The notes beneath the pieces were generated by a model that saw only the letters and a list, made by a program, of their open reading frames with translations, ran no database searches and was not told the origin of the DNA. Made by a program: the position numbers and the translations under genes. Shown here piece after piece: positions 1 to 9,217 of a stretch of 64,000 nucleotides of DNA. How positions within the stretch are numbered: position 1 is the first letter of the stretch; the number at the start of each line of letters is the position of its first letter. The stretch comes from Spongiactinospora sp. TRM90649 (lineage in GTDB: Bacteria; Actinomycetota; Actinomycetes; Streptosporangiales; Streptosporangiaceae). The DNA lies in assembly GCF_029382225.1 (NCBI RefSeq), contig NZ_JARLTC010000007.1:299776-363775 (forward strand), in the 5' to 3' direction.

Positions 1-162
1 CGCCGTCATGGCGGGAATGAGGATGTCCTCCCAGTGGCCGGACACCTCCAGCAGCGCGTGCCTGCGGTAGTTCTTCAGCATGTGCCGGTGCGCGGGGTTC
101 TCGACGACCGCGAGCGCGGCATCGACACCTTCGGTGATGTCCCGTACGTCGAACACCTTCAT
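1..162 (-). CDS. Hypothetical protein, N-terminal 54 residues only (runs off the window)
   Basis: The first 54 codons are visible. The protein starts MKVFDVRDITEGVDAA and runs off the left edge of the window. The ATG at 162 overlaps the TGA of the upstream ABC ATPase gene in an ATGA arrangement, so it is translationally coupled and belongs to the same operon. The visible part is soluble, with no signal peptide. It vaguely resembles the N-terminus of SnoaL/NTF2-like small proteins found in aromatic-catabolism operons, but this is only an impression and no catalytic residue can be judged. Function unknown. Confidence 0.55.
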   Translation of the reverse strand, partial: MKVFDVRDITEGVDAALAVVENPAHRHMLKNYRRHALLEVSGHWEDILIPAMTA

Positions 163-881
163 CGTTGTCTCCCTTGCGAATGTTCTTGGTCGCCGAGGTA
201 GGCCCCGGCCAAGTCGTCGATCCTTGAGCGCATCTCCGTCGTGGTGCCCGCCGCGACCACCGTCCCACCTGCCATGACGTGGACACGGTCGACCCACCGC
301 AACGCCACGTGCACGTGTTGTTCGACGATGAGGACTCCGCATTCCCGCTCGGTCGCGATGCGGCGGAGCACCGGGAAGAACGCGTTGACGATGAGGGGCG
401 CGAGCCCGAGGCTCATCTCGTCCACGATCAGCAGGGCGGGATCGCGGCACAGGGCCCGGGCGAGCGCGAGCATCTGCGCTTCCCCGCCGGACAGTGCGGC
501 GACCTTACGGCCGCCCAGTTCCCGCAGCGCCGGGAAGTACTCCAGCACCGTCTCCGCCGAATCGCGGGTACGGCAGGCGAGCCGGAGGGTCTCGTCCACG
601 GTCAGGGACGGGAACAGCGACCGGTCCTCGGGGACGTGCTGGATGCCGGCCCGTGCGCGGCGTGTGGGCGGCAGCCCGGTGATCGACCGGCCGTCCAGCC
701 GGATCTCGCCCGCGTACGTGCCGACCAGGCCGGAGATCGCCAGCAGGGTCGTGGTCTTCCCGGCGCCGTTGGCGCCGAGCAGGGCGACCAGTTCCCCTCG
801 ATCCACCCTCAGTCCGACATCGCGGACGACGGGGACGGCCGTGTATCCGGCGCTGAGACCGGAGACTTCGAGCAGGCTCAC
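159..881 (-). CDS. livF: Branched-chain amino acid-type ABC transporter ATP-binding protein (LivF-like)
   Basis: This 240-residue cytoplasmic ATPase subunit belongs to a HAAT-family importer. Walker A is GANGAGKT near residue 36, the signature is LSGGEAQ, and Walker B is LLIVDEMS. The length and the tail after the H-loop (VEQHVHVAL) fit LivF rather than the longer LivG. The start is a GTG overlapping the livG stop (GTGA). It is the fifth gene of an operon running monooxygenase, SBP, fused permease, LivG, LivF. HAAT transporters next to aromatic hydroxylases often import aromatic acids, so an aromatic substrate is more likely here than an amino acid. That assignment is inference from context. 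Confidence 0.93.
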   Translation of the reverse strand: MSLLEVSGLSAGYTAVPVVRDVGLRVDRGELVALLGANGAGKTTTLLAISGLVGTYAGEIRLDGRSITGLPPTRRARAGIQHVPEDRSLFPSLTVDETLRLACRTRDSAETVLEYFPALRELGGRKVAALSGGEAQMLALARALCRDPALLIVDEMSLGLAPLIVNAFFPVLRRIATERECGVLIVEQHVHVALRWVDRVHVMAGGTVVAAGTTTEMRSRIDDLAGAYLGDQEHSQGRQR

Positions 882-1591
882 GGTGACTCCTCCTCGGTGC
901 CCAGGTAGGCCGCGATGACCCGGGGGTCGTTGCGCACTTCGCGGGGGGTGCCACAGGCGATGACCGTGCCCAGGTCGAGCACGTACACCCGGTCGCAGAC
1001 GCCCAGCACGAGCGGCATGTCGTGATCGACGAGGACGACCGACGTGCCAGAGGCGACGACGTCCCGCAGGATCGCGCCCAGCAGGGCGCGTTCGCGGGCG
1101 TCGAGCCCGGCGGCGGGTTCGTCCATCAGCAGCAGCTTGGGCGCACCGGCCAGCGCGCGGGCGACGCCGACCAGGACCCGCTGGCCGTGGGACAGTTCGC
1201 CCGGCATCCGGCCGGCCAGCCCTTCGATGCCCAGCCGTGCCAGGACGTCCGCGGGCTCACCGTCCCGGCCCCGGACGGCGAGCAGCACGTTCTCGGCGAC
1301 GGTCAGGTCCTCGAAGAGCTGGAGTGTCTGCCACGTCCTGGCGACGCCCATGCGCGCCCGCTCCGACGGCCGCCGGTGCCGGAGGTCGTATCCGTCCAAC
1401 GTGAGCACGCCACCGGTGATCCGGGCGAAACCGGTGATCGCGTCGAGCAGTGTGCTCTTGCCCGCACCATTCGGCCCGATCACGCCGACCAGTTCGCCCG
1501 GCCGGATCTCGGCGCCGACCTGGTCCAGGGCGCGGACGCCGCCGTAGTGGACGCACACCGCCTCGGCGCGCAGCAGCGGTATCGCGGACAT
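878..1591 (-). CDS. livG: Branched-chain amino acid-type ABC transporter ATP-binding protein (LivG-like)
   Basis: This 237-residue ATPase subunit carries Walker A GPNGAGKST, a degenerate signature LSHGQR, Walker B LLLMDEPAAGLD and the switch His in VDHDM. The C-terminus (GTPREVRNDPRVIAAYLG) is the classic LivG tail. I place the start at MSAIPLL. Its ATG shares one base with the stop of the permease gene (TGATG), which indicates tight coupling. The open frame extends far upstream of this, but that part is antisense-frame noise over the permease gene. It should pair with LivF to energise the fused permease. Substrate inferred to be an aromatic compound. Confidence 0.93.
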   Translation of the reverse strand: MSAIPLLRAEAVCVHYGGVRALDQVGAEIRPGELVGVIGPNGAGKSTLLDAITGFARITGGVLTLDGYDLRHRRPSERARMGVARTWQTLQLFEDLTVAENVLLAVRGRDGEPADVLARLGIEGLAGRMPGELSHGQRVLVGVARALAGAPKLLLMDEPAAGLDARERALLGAILRDVVASGTSVVLVDHDMPLVLGVCDRVYVLDLGTVIACGTPREVRNDPRVIAAYLGTEEESP

Positions 1592-3603
1592 CACGACTCT
1601 CCCATCGCCGCCGCGCGGCGCGGCGTTCTTCGTCGCCGGGTCGCGCCGCGCAGCGTGCGTGCGGCGTCGGCGAGGCTGACGGCGACGCCGTTCGGCGATC
1701 CGATCACGGTCAGGATCACCGCGAGCCCGGCGAACAACGGCTGGTAGTCGGGGGCGATCCCGAACCAGGTGGTCACGGCGTGGAACAGCAGTCCCTGGGC
1801 GACCAGCAGGCCGCCGACGAGCGCGCCGCTGACCGTCCCGACCCCGCCGAGCACGGCGACACCGAAGAACGCGATGGAGGTCAGCGGCCCGAAGCGGTCC
1901 GCGCTCACCCCGGCGAAGTTGTAGCCGTACAGGACGCCGGCGGCGCCCGCGAGGAGGCCGCCGATCGCGAACGCGGCGGTCTTGACACCCCCGACGTTGA
2001 CGCCCGCCGCCGCGGCGGCGGCCTCGCTGGAGCGTACGGCGAGCATCCGCGCGCCGAGCGCAGAGCGCCGGATCCACACCACGAGCAGCGCGCACAGCAG
2101 CAGGACGGCGAAGACGACGAGGCCGAACCCGCTGGTGGGCGGCTCCATCCCCCAGAACGAGCGGGACGGCGAGATCTCCATGCCGAACACCGCGATCGGC
2201 TCGACGTTCGCGGGCCGCAGCCCGCTGCCCCACTGCGGGTTGCCGAACCAGAAGCGCTGGGCGGCCACGCCTCCGGCCAGGGTGAGCACCGCGAGTTGGA
2301 GGCCGCGTACCCGGCGGGCGGGCACCGAGAACACCAGGCTGGTGATCACGGCCGCCGCGATCCCGGCGATCGGCGGCAACGGGAACGGCAGCCCCGCGTC
2401 GGTGCCGGCGGCGGCGGTGATGTACCCGGCGGCCCCGGCCACGGCCATCTGGGCGAAGGAGATCTGGCCCACGAAACCGGTCGTGACGACGACCGACAGG
2501 CACAGCAGCGCGCCGAGCATGGAATTGATCAGCGCCTGTCGCCAGTCGAAGGGCAGCCCGGCCAGCGCCGCGACCACGACCACGGTCCCGATGACGGCGG
2601 CGGGCCCGGCATGCCGGGGCCGTGGCGCGCGCGGCATCGACGGCGCGAGTGCGGTCAGCCGGTCGGGCAGCGTGCGCCCGCGCAGGTAGAGGACCACGGC
2701 CAGCACCAGGAACGGCACCAGCTCGGTCAAGCCGGGCAGCGGTCCGCCCTCGGCCTGGGGAAACCACGGCTGCCCCTGGAAGAGGGCGATCAGCGAGTTC
2801 ACCATGCCGAGCCCGAACGCCGTGGCGACGGTGACGCCGAGCGAGGAGAAGCCGCCGAGCAGGGCGGCCGTCAGCACCGGCACGACCAGCAGGGTGAAGG
2901 CCACCGGCTGGAGTTGCGTGGTGGGCGCGGCGAGCATGCCGAACAGTCCGCCGAGCACCCCGGCGATCACCCAGTTGGCGGCCTCCAGGCGCGTGGTGGA
3001 CAGGCCGAGGAGCACCGACCCCTTCATGTTGTCGGCCGCCGCGCGGGTGGCGATTCCGAACCGGGTGTGCCGGTAGAGGGCCCACAACAGGGCCGTCACC
3101 GCGATCACCAGACCGGCCAGGAGCAGCCGGTCCGCCGGGATCGTCACACCGAGCAGCGCGACCGATTCCTGCGGCAGGACGGCGGGGGCGGCGACCGGGT
3201 CGGCCCCCCAGCGCAGGACGATCACCGCCTGCACCGTCAGCAGCACCCCCGATGAGGCGACGATCTTGGCGAGCGGGCCCGCCGAGGCCAGCGGCCGGTA
3301 GACCAGCAGGTACTGGGCCAGGCCGAGGACCGCCGCCAGGACCAGGCCGACCAGCAGCGCGGGCAGGGTGTCGAGCGGCTGCCGGTCGGCCGTCAGGGGA
3401 ATCGGGATCGGCAGCGCCAGGACGCCGGTCGTGCGCAGCTCGGAGTAGGTGTAGGCGGAGTAGGCGGCGGTGGCTCCGGCGGCGATGTTGATGACGCCCG
3501 AGGAACGGAAGGTCACCACCATGCCGGTGGCGAGCCCGGCGATCAGCGCGCCGTACCCGAGCCCCAGCAGCATGAAGGCGAGGATCTGCTCGAGGCCCAT
3601 CAT
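1591..3603 (-). CDS. livHM: Fused LivH-LivM branched-chain amino acid-type ABC permease
   Basis: This 670-residue integral membrane protein combines both permease subunits. Residues about 1-300 are LivH-like (MMGLEQILAFMLLGLGYGAL start, RHTRFGIATRAAADN coupling loop). Residues about 330-650 are LivM-like (TTGFVGQISFAQMAVAGAAG, RRSALGARMLAVRSSEAAA coupling loop). LivH and LivM are usually separate proteins of about 300-350 residues each, so one polypeptide forms both halves of the channel. Fusions occur in actinobacteria and are known for aromatic-acid HAAT systems. Two ATGs are adjacent at the start and either could be used. It lies between the SBP gene and livG in one operon. Confidence 0.93.
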   Translation of the reverse strand: MMGLEQILAFMLLGLGYGALIAGLATGMVVTFRSSGVINIAAGATAAYSAYTYSELRTTGVLALPIPIPLTADRQPLDTLPALLVGLVLAAVLGLAQYLLVYRPLASAGPLAKIVASSGVLLTVQAVIVLRWGADPVAAPAVLPQESVALLGVTIPADRLLLAGLVIAVTALLWALYRHTRFGIATRAAADNMKGSVLLGLSTTRLEAANWVIAGVLGGLFGMLAAPTTQLQPVAFTLLVVPVLTAALLGGFSSLGVTVATAFGLGMVNSLIALFQGQPWFPQAEGGPLPGLTELVPFLVLAVVLYLRGRTLPDRLTALAPSMPRAPRPRHAGPAAVIGTVVVVAALAGLPFDWRQALINSMLGALLCLSVVVTTGFVGQISFAQMAVAGAAGYITAAAGTDAGLPFPLPPIAGIAAAVITSLVFSVPARRVRGLQLAVLTLAGGVAAQRFWFGNPQWGSGLRPANVEPIAVFGMEISPSRSFWGMEPPTSGFGLVVFAVLLLCALLVVWIRRSALGARMLAVRSSEAAAAAAGVNVGGVKTAAFAIGGLLAGAAGVLYGYNFAGVSADRFGPLTSIAFFGVAVLGGVGTVSGALVGGLLVAQGLLFHAVTTWFGIAPDYQPLFAGLAVILTVIGSPNGVAVSLADAARTLRGATRRRRTPRRAAAMGES

Positions 3604-3634
3604 CGCGCCCCGAGCCGATACGTGTGCGGATGGT

Positions 3635-4972
3635 TCACTGCGCGATACCGATGCTCTCGGCGTTCACCTCGACGGACGGCTTCCAGCGGTCGCCGCCCTG
3701 GTATTCGGCCAGGAAGACGGTGGTCGAGCAGAGCGACGGCAGGCCCTTGTCCGCGAGGAAGCCGCAGTCGATGCGCTCCGGCCCGAGGAACAGCGGGCCG
3801 GTGAAGCCCCGCCACCACTCGGCGACCTTGGTGGGCTCGGGCTCGGCGCCCAGCCGGTTCAGCATCTTGGCATTCAGGATGATCGAATTCCAGGCGTAGG
3901 GGGCGAGCCCGCCGGCCTTGGCGTTCGGGGCATAGGTCTGCATGACGCTGCGGTAGATCGCGGCCTGCTGGTCCGTCCCGGGGGACAGCACGTTGCGGGA
4001 CTGGCCGACGTACGTCCACTTCGGCAGGTCGCCGCCGTTGGCCTTGCGCACCGAGTCGTCGGTGCAGAAGTCGAGCGCGATGACCGGCGCCTTGACGCCG
4101 AGCTGCTGGACGGCACGCGCGGTAGGCACGCAGCTCGGCGTGCTCGCGATGCGCACCACCGCGTCGGCGTCCAGCGCGCCCGCCGAGACCAGCGCGGAGG
4201 CGACGTCGGCGGAACCGGTCTGGGTGGCGACCTGCTTGAACGTGACGCCGAGGTGCTTGAACGCGGTGGCGACCGACTTGGCGCCGAACGACGAGCCGGG
4301 GTCGTCGCCGTCGTAGACCACGGCGACGCGCTCGGCCTTCAGCACGTCGGCGACGTACTTGGCGATGCCGCCCTGGATCCCGTAGGAGCCGGGCCACGGC
4401 TGGTAGACGTCCTTCGCGGCGACGTCGGTGGGGGAGGCCGGGGTCTGCCCGACGACCGCCTTGCGTCCGCGCAGGGTGTCGTAGACGGACGCGGTGCCGA
4501 CCGTCAGCAGGCTGAGCTGGACGACCTTCACACGGTCGTCGCCCGCCATCTTCTGCGCGCAGTTCAGCGCCTCCTCCTGCGCGGAGACGACCACGCAGGG
4601 CACCAGTTCGAGCGGACGGCCGTCGATGCCGCCCAGCTTCTCGTTGACGAACTTGACGCCCGCCTCCGCCGCGACCAGCGCCTCGGGGAAGCTGGGGATG
4701 CCGCCCTGCTGGGTGATGAAGCCGAGGTGCACCGGAGGCTTGCTGGTGTCGGCGGCCTTCGCGGTGCCGCCGACGTAGGTGCTCAAGGTGCTCTGCGCAA
4801 CGCCCAGGTCCGGCAGCCCGGACGTGCCGCCGGCCGTCGGCGCCGGGCTTTCGCTCACCTTCGCGCCCTGCTCGGACGCCTGGCCGGAGCAGCCGGTGAG
4901 CCCCAGGAGCAGCACGGCCCCCGCCGCTGCCGCCGTCGCCCGCCGTGCACGGCCAGAGATGTGATCGGTCAT
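3635..4972 (-). CDS. ABC transporter substrate-binding lipoprotein, HAAT/LivK type
   Basis: This is a 445-residue exported solute receptor. It begins MTDHISGRARRATAAAAG, followed by a hydrophobic segment and a lipobox LTGC with Cys28 as the probable lipidation site. A low-complexity linker and a periplasmic-binding-protein type I fold follow (LGFITQQGGIPSFPEALVAA; VYDGDDPGSSFGAKS). The start ATG overlaps the monooxygenase stop (ATGA), so the two are coupled. The gene precedes the fused permease and the two ATPase genes and completes a HAAT importer. Coupling to a flavin hydroxylase suggests the ligand is that enzyme's aromatic substrate or a precursor. This is inference. Confidence 0.92.
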   Translation of the reverse strand: MTDHISGRARRATAAAAGAVLLLGLTGCSGQASEQGAKVSESPAPTAGGTSGLPDLGVAQSTLSTYVGGTAKAADTSKPPVHLGFITQQGGIPSFPEALVAAEAGVKFVNEKLGGIDGRPLELVPCVVVSAQEEALNCAQKMAGDDRVKVVQLSLLTVGTASVYDTLRGRKAVVGQTPASPTDVAAKDVYQPWPGSYGIQGGIAKYVADVLKAERVAVVYDGDDPGSSFGAKSVATAFKHLGVTFKQVATQTGSADVASALVSAGALDADAVVRIASTPSCVPTARAVQQLGVKAPVIALDFCTDDSVRKANGGDLPKWTYVGQSRNVLSPGTDQQAAIYRSVMQTYAPNAKAGGLAPYAWNSIILNAKMLNRLGAEPEPTKVAEWWRGFTGPLFLGPERIDCGFLADKGLPSLCSTTVFLAEYQGGDRWKPSVEVNAESIGIAQ

Positions 4973-6195
4973 TTCTTCGAGCCCTTCAGTTCGAGGTCGT
5001 TCGTGGTGAGCCCGAGCTCCGGGTCGTGGCCGTAGATCCATCCGTTGTGCGTCAACGGGTCCTCTTTTGCGAACGACTCGTCCCGGACCTGTTGTGCAGG
5101 GCCGTCGGGCAGGTGGTTGGTCTCGGCCCGGTCCCGGCTCGCCTGCTGGACCCGGGTGGCACGAGGGCGGCGGATTCGCTCGTAGCGTTCGAGCGCGGCC
5201 GACGGGTCGGTGGGCTGGTCGGCGAGGCAGCGGGCGAGCACCGCCGCGTCCTCGATGGCCTGCGCGGCCCCTTGGGCGTAGAACGGGAACATCGGGTGCG
5301 CCGCGTCGCCGACCAGCGCGATCGGGCCGTTGGTCCAGCGGGGCAGCGGGTCGCGATCCAGGAGCGCCCACTGGCCGGTACGGTCGGCCGCCGCGAGCAG
5401 CGCGGTCAGCTCCGGCGCCCAGCCGGCGAACTCCGCCCGAAGGTCCTCGGCCCGGCCTTCGGCCGACCAGGACTCGGTCGTCCAGTCGTGCGCCGGTCCG
5501 AAGGCGACGATGTTGACCTGCGCGCCCCCGGAGATCGGGTAGTGCACCAGGTGCCGGCCGGGGCCCAGCCAGAGCGTCTGCACCGGGCGCAGCGCGAACG
5601 ACGGCGCGCGGTGCGCGGGCACCAGACAGCGGTAGGCGCACATCCCGGAGAACCTCGGCGCGCCGGTGCGGGCCACGAACCGCCCGACGGTGGTGTGCAC
5701 GCCATCGGCACCGATGACGACGTCCGCGTTCACCCGCGCCCCGTCGGCGAAGGTGATCTCGACGTCGTCGGCACGCCGCTTCACCTGGGCGACGCGGCTG
5801 TTCAGCCGGAGCGCCGACGCGGGGAACGCGGCCCGGACCACGTCGAGAAGGTCGGCGCGGTGGGCGACATAGCACTGCTCGCCGTAGCGGCGCTCACATT
5901 CGTCGCCGAGCCGCTGGGAGAACAGCACCCGGCCGTCGGCCCAGCGCCGGAACTCCCAGCCGATTTCCAGCGCGACCGCGCGTGCGCTCAGCCGTTCGAA
6001 CTGGCCGAGCCGGCGCAGCAGCCGTACCGCGTTGGGGGACACCACGAGCCCCGCTCCGACCTCGGTCAGTTCCCTGGCCTGCTCGTACACGGTCACGTCG
6101 AGTCCGGCACGGTGCAGGAACGCCGCTGTCGCCAGGCCGCCGATCCCCCCGCCGACGACGGCGATCCGGGGGGACGGCCGGTCGCTGATGCCCAT
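4969..6195 (-). CDS. FAD-dependent monooxygenase, salicylate/6-hydroxynicotinate hydroxylase type
   Basis: This is a 408-residue single-component flavoprotein hydroxylase. The FAD-binding GGGIGG is at residues 15-20, a DG motif lies in GADGVHTTVG, and the ribityl-binding motif is GDAAHPMFPF. The spacing and the EVGAGLVVSPNA stretch match the salicylate 1-hydroxylase, 6-hydroxynicotinate 3-monooxygenase and 3-hydroxybenzoate 6-hydroxylase group. Such enzymes use NAD(P)H and O2 to hydroxylate, sometimes with loss of a ring carboxylate. AGAAGGAG precedes the ATG at good spacing. It heads the left operon and is divergent from an IclR gene. With a hydroxyquinol dioxygenase nearby, para- or ipso-hydroxylation leading to hydroxyquinol is plausible. 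The exact substrate cannot be read from the sequence. Confidence 0.88.
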   Translation of the reverse strand: MGISDRPSPRIAVVGGGIGGLATAAFLHRAGLDVTVYEQARELTEVGAGLVVSPNAVRLLRRLGQFERLSARAVALEIGWEFRRWADGRVLFSQRLGDECERRYGEQCYVAHRADLLDVVRAAFPASALRLNSRVAQVKRRADDVEITFADGARVNADVVIGADGVHTTVGRFVARTGAPRFSGMCAYRCLVPAHRAPSFALRPVQTLWLGPGRHLVHYPISGGAQVNIVAFGPAHDWTTESWSAEGRAEDLRAEFAGWAPELTALLAAADRTGQWALLDRDPLPRWTNGPIALVGDAAHPMFPFYAQGAAQAIEDAAVLARCLADQPTDPSAALERYERIRRPRATRVQQASRDRAETNHLPDGPAQQVRDESFAKEDPLTHNGWIYGHDPELGLTTNDLELKGSKK

Positions 6196-6375
6196 TCGTG
6201 AACTCCTTCTGAGGGGGGAAGCGGGATGCGGACGGCGCGAGTGGCGCGGGCGTTCCGGTGTGCGAGCGCGAAGATCCCGTGAGGGAGGCGGCGGAAGTGC
6301 CGGCCACCTGGCCGTAGACTCGGCCGGCGGGCTTGCCCCTACGATCCGTGGCGGGTGCGCCGCACCGCAGCACGT

Positions 6376-6392
6376 TGTCCGCTGAACGGACT
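6376..6392. promoter_or_regulatory. IclR-type operator-like palindrome
   Basis: TGTCCG-CTGAA-CGGACT has arms GTCCG/CGGAC around a 5-nt centre. It lies between the divergent monooxygenase (start 6195) and IclR (start 6465) genes. The same TGTCCG-N5-CGGA pattern recurs three times around 16797-16944, upstream of the second catabolic operon and its IclR gene. That recurrence supports it as a shared IclR-family binding site. Confidence 0.6.
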
Positions 6393-6464
6393 CCTTCCTG
6401 GTCCGGGCCGCCGGGCGAACCGCAGAATGACACCGGCGCCGCCGGGACGAAGCAGGTGATCGAC

Positions 6465-7205
6465 ATGGCCAACAGCACCGATCGTGGCCGTACGGTCACC
6501 TCTCGGGTCCTCGCCGTCCTGGGAGCCTTCACCCCGGCACGGCCGGAGCTGACGCTGGCCCAGATCTGCCGGATCACGGGCCTTCGCCACGCCACCGCGC
6601 ATCGGCTGGTCCGCGAACTGGTCGGCTGGGGCGCGCTGGAACGCGTCCCGAGCGGCGCGTACGTGGTCGGGCTCCGGCTGTGGGAGCTGGGCACGCTCAA
6701 CCCGCGCGGGCTGCCGCTGCGGGTCCGGGCGATGCCGTTCATGGAGGACCTGCACGCCGCCACTCGGCAGCACGTGCAGCTCGCCGTCCTGGACGGCGGC
6801 GCGGCCCTCGTCGTCGAGCGCATCTCGGCGGCCGGGGCGGTGCCCGTCGTCTCCCAGGTGGGCGGGCGCCTGCCGCTGCACGCATCGGCCGTGGGCAAGG
6901 TGCTGCTCGCGCACGCCGACGACGGCCTGTTCGCCGAGGTGACCGGGGACGGCCTGGCCCGCTTCACCACGGCGACCGTCACCGACCCGGCGGCGCTGCG
7001 GGTGGCACTGGCCGAATGCCGCCGGACGGGCGTCGCCGTGGTGCGTGAGGAGATGAGCGCGGGCGCCTACTCGGTGGCGGCGCCGATCACCGACGCCAAG
7101 GGGCGGGTGATCGCCGGGCTTTCCGTGGTCGGGCCGGATCCGGCGATCCACCGGCTGGTGCCCGCCGTCCTGATGGCCGGCCGCGGCATCTCCCGTGGCG
7201 CGTAA
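6465..7205 (+). CDS. IclR family transcriptional regulator
   Basis: This 246-residue regulator has an N-terminal winged HTH (LTLAQICRITGLRHATAHRLVREL, quoted here only as its region about residues 24-46) and a C-terminal IclR effector-binding domain (LPLHASAVGKVLL; REEMSAGAYSVAAPI). I chose MANSTDRGR because AGGTG sits seven bases upstream; an open frame continues further 5' without a ribosome site. It is divergent from the monooxygenase-transporter operon, and its stop is only six bases from the convergent dioxygenase stop, so it lies between the two catabolic operons. A local regulator of hydroxyquinol-route genes is likely. The ligand is unknown. Confidence 0.9.
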   Translation: MANSTDRGRTVTSRVLAVLGAFTPARPELTLAQICRITGLRHATAHRLVRELVGWGALERVPSGAYVVGLRLWELGTLNPRGLPLRVRAMPFMEDLHAATRQHVQLAVLDGGAALVVERISAAGAVPVVSQVGGRLPLHASAVGKVLLAHADDGLFAEVTGDGLARFTTATVTDPAALRVALAECRRTGVAVVREEMSAGAYSVAAPITDAKGRVIAGLSVVGPDPAIHRLVPAVLMAGRGISRGA

Positions 7206-7211
7206 GCCCGC

Positions 7212-8096
7212 TCATTTCCCCTCCGGGGTGAGCACGATGTCGAACCGCGCCTGGGACCAGGTGCCGCCGACGGCCCGGCCGTCCGGTGCGGGCGTACCGG
7301 CCGGGTGGCGCTCGAAGTCCTTGACCAGGGAGTCCTTGACGCCGAAGACGCTGTCGCGGTCGAGCAGTTCGTCGCCCCGGACGAAGATGTGCGTCACCAG
7401 CCGGCGGCACCCGGCGGCGGTGACCATGAAGTGCAGGTGGGAGGCGCGCATCGGGGAGCGTCCGGTGGCGGCGAGCAGTTCGCCGACCGGGCCGTCGTGC
7501 GGGATCGGGTAAGGCGTCGGGGTGATCCCCCAGAACGCGTAGCGGCCGTCGTCGCCGCTGATCAGGTGGGCGCGTCCGGCGGTGCGGTCGTCGTCGTACT
7601 GCACGTCGTACCGGCCGTCCTCGTCGGCCTCCCAGACCTCGATCCTGGCCCCCGGCACCGGACGGCCCGCCGTGTCGGTGACCGTCCCCTCGACCAGGCA
7701 GGGCTCACCGGGGGCGCCGAAGGCGATGTCGCCGCCGATCGGCACCCGCGGGCTGTCCTCGACGAAGAACGGCCCGAAGACGGTGGCCTCGGTCGCGTCG
7801 CCGTGGGCCTCGTCGTTGATGGTGATGGTCTGCATCGAGGCGCCGAGCACGTCGGAGAGCAGGATGAACTCCTGCCGCTTGGGGCCGGTGATGTCACCGG
7901 CCGCGGTGAGGAAGGCGATCCCGGCGGCCCATTCCTTCTCGGTGAGCCGCACCTCGCGCAGGAAGCCGTGCAGGTGACGGACCAGCGAGAGCATCACCTC
8001 CCGGAGCCGGGGGTCGGCGCAGTCGTCGAACGACCGCAGCACCCGGTCCAGCAGGACGGCCTCGCGGCGTTCCCGTTCGTCTGATGGGGTGGTCAC
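7212..8096 (-). CDS. Hydroxyquinol 1,2-dioxygenase (intradiol ring-cleavage dioxygenase)
   Basis: This 294-residue non-heme Fe(III) enzyme should cleave hydroxyquinol (1,2,4-trihydroxybenzene) between its ortho hydroxyls to give maleylacetate. The N-terminal dimerisation helix region (to about residue 100) is followed by the intradiol beta-sandwich. The ligand set is Tyr163, Tyr196, His220 and His222, within [17 protein letters not shown] and ASHLHF. This is one residue off the Tyr164/Tyr197/His221/His223 set of characterised hydroxyquinol dioxygenases. The start is a GTG overlapping the maleylacetate reductase stop (GTGA). Adjacent maleylacetate reductase makes hydroxyquinol rather than catechol the expected substrate. 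It is the last gene of an eight-gene operon. Confidence 0.92.
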   Translation of the reverse strand: MTTPSDERERREAVLLDRVLRSFDDCADPRLREVMLSLVRHLHGFLREVRLTEKEWAAGIAFLTAAGDITGPKRQEFILLSDVLGASMQTITINDEAHGDATEATVFGPFFVEDSPRVPIGGDIAFGAPGEPCLVEGTVTDTAGRPVPGARIEVWEADEDGRYDVQYDDDRTAGRAHLISGDDGRYAFWGITPTPYPIPHDGPVGELLAATGRSPMRASHLHFMVTAAGCRRLVTHIFVRGDELLDRDSVFGVKDSLVKDFERHPAGTPAPDGRAVGGTWSQARFDIVLTPEGK

Positions 8097-9217
8097 GATG
8101 TTCCTCCCGGGGTGGATCCGGTCCAGGCGGCGCGCAGGAGCGCGGCCAGCTCCGGCCGGTTCACGGGTCGTGGGTTGGCGTAGGGGGCGGCCAGCACCTC
8201 GTCGGCCACCCGGTCGAGGTCGGCCTCGGCGACCCCCAGTTCCCTGAGACCGCCGGGAACGCCCGGCCCGGTCGCCAGGGCCGCGAGCGCGGCGGCGGCG
8301 TCGTACGCGCCGAGCGCCCTGCGCAGCGCGGCATCGGCGCCCGGGGCGGCGGGCAGGTTGTAGGCGGCGACGTGCGGCAGCATGACGGCGTGCGTCTCGG
8401 CGTGCGGCAGGTTCAGCATGCCGCCCAGCACGTGACACAGCTTGTGGTGCAGGCTCATCGTGGTGGCGCCCAGGCAGGCGCCGCACAGCCAGGCCCCGCG
8501 CAGCGCCGCCTCCCGTCCTGCCGTGTCGCCCGTGTCGCTCGTGTCGCCCGTGTCGGCGGCGAGCGACGGCAGCGCGGCGGCGAGGTCGCGGACCCCCTGT
8601 TCGGCCATCGCCGCCACCACCGGCGAGCCGTCCGGCGCGTACAGGGCCTCGACGGCGTGCGCGATCGCGTTGACCCCGCTGGTCACCGAGACGGCGGCGG
8701 GGAGCGTCATGGTCAGGTCGGGGTCGTAGACGACGCCGCGCGGCAGCACGACCGGGTCGCGTCCGGTCGTCTTGCGGCCGTTCTCGGTGAGGCCCCAGAT
8801 GGGGGTCATCTCCGAACCCGCGTAGGTCGTGGGCACCGCCACCACGGGCAGGCCCCGCCGCAGCGCGAGCGCCTTGCTCAGGCCGATCGTGGAGCCGCCG
8901 CCCGCGGCGACGCAGCCGTCGGCGGCCAGGCCGTCCGCGACGGCCTCGGCGGCGGCCACGGTCTCGACCGGCACGTGCATCCTCGCCTGGTCGAACACGC
9001 CCACGGCGCGCGGGCCGAGCAGGCCGGCCACCCGCGCGGCGAGGTCCCGCTGCTGCGGGGTGGACAGCACCAGTATTCGCCGCGCCCCGGTCCGTTCGGC
9101 CTCCTCGGGGAGCCGCGCCAGGCTTCCCCGGCCGAACACGACCCGCATCGGCAGGGCCTCGTAGACGAAGCCGCCTTCGTGAACAGAGCCGCCTTCGTGA
9201 ACAGAGCCGTCCGTCAT
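8093..9217 (-). CDS. Maleylacetate reductase (iron-containing alcohol dehydrogenase family)
   Basis: This 374-residue NAD(P)H-dependent enzyme should reduce maleylacetate to 3-oxoadipate. The dinucleotide-binding [15 protein letters not shown], the [15 protein letters not shown] segment, and metal/substrate His motifs [10 protein letters not shown] and [10 protein letters not shown] are all typical of maleylacetate reductases. The ATG shares one base with the permease TAA (TAATG). Two perfect 18-bp tandem copies at 9170-9205 encode GSVHEG twice at the N-terminus, an extension absent from the conserved core. A second repeat near 8521-8555 encodes a DTG/DTS loop. It sits directly upstream of the dioxygenase gene, completing hydroxyquinol to 3-oxoadipate. 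Confidence 0.92.
   Translation of the reverse strand: MTDGSVHEGGSVHEGGFVYEALPMRVVFGRGSLARLPEEAERTGARRILVLSTPQQRDLAARVAGLLGPRAVGVFDQARMHVPVETVAAAEAVADGLAADGCVAAGGGSTIGLSKALALRRGLPVVAVPTTYAGSEMTPIWGLTENGRKTTGRDPVVLPRGVVYDPDLTMTLPAAVSVTSGVNAIAHAVEALYAPDGSPVVAAMAEQGVRDLAAALPSLAADTGDTSDTGDTAGREAALRGAWLCGACLGATTMSLHHKLCHVLGGMLNLPHAETHAVMLPHVAAYNLPAAPGADAALRRALGAYDAAAALAALATGPGVPGGLRELGVAEADLDRVADEVLAAPYANPRPVNRPELAALLRAAWTGSTPGGTS
9170..9205. repeat. Two tandem 18-bp repeats in the maleylacetate reductase N-terminus
   Basis: Two identical 18-bp units lie head to tail and, on the minus strand, encode [12 protein letters not shown] followed by the related GFVYEA. They are in frame and add a short glycine/histidine extension before the conserved reductase fold. 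The likely origin is replication slippage. The downstream FVYEALP looks like the ancestral start region. Confidence 0.8.

Noticed and set aside
8521..8560. Short repeated GTGTCGCCC-like units as a possible CRISPR or regulatory array
   Set aside because: The units are 9 bp, in frame and inside maleylacetate reductase, so they are coding slippage repeats without spacers.
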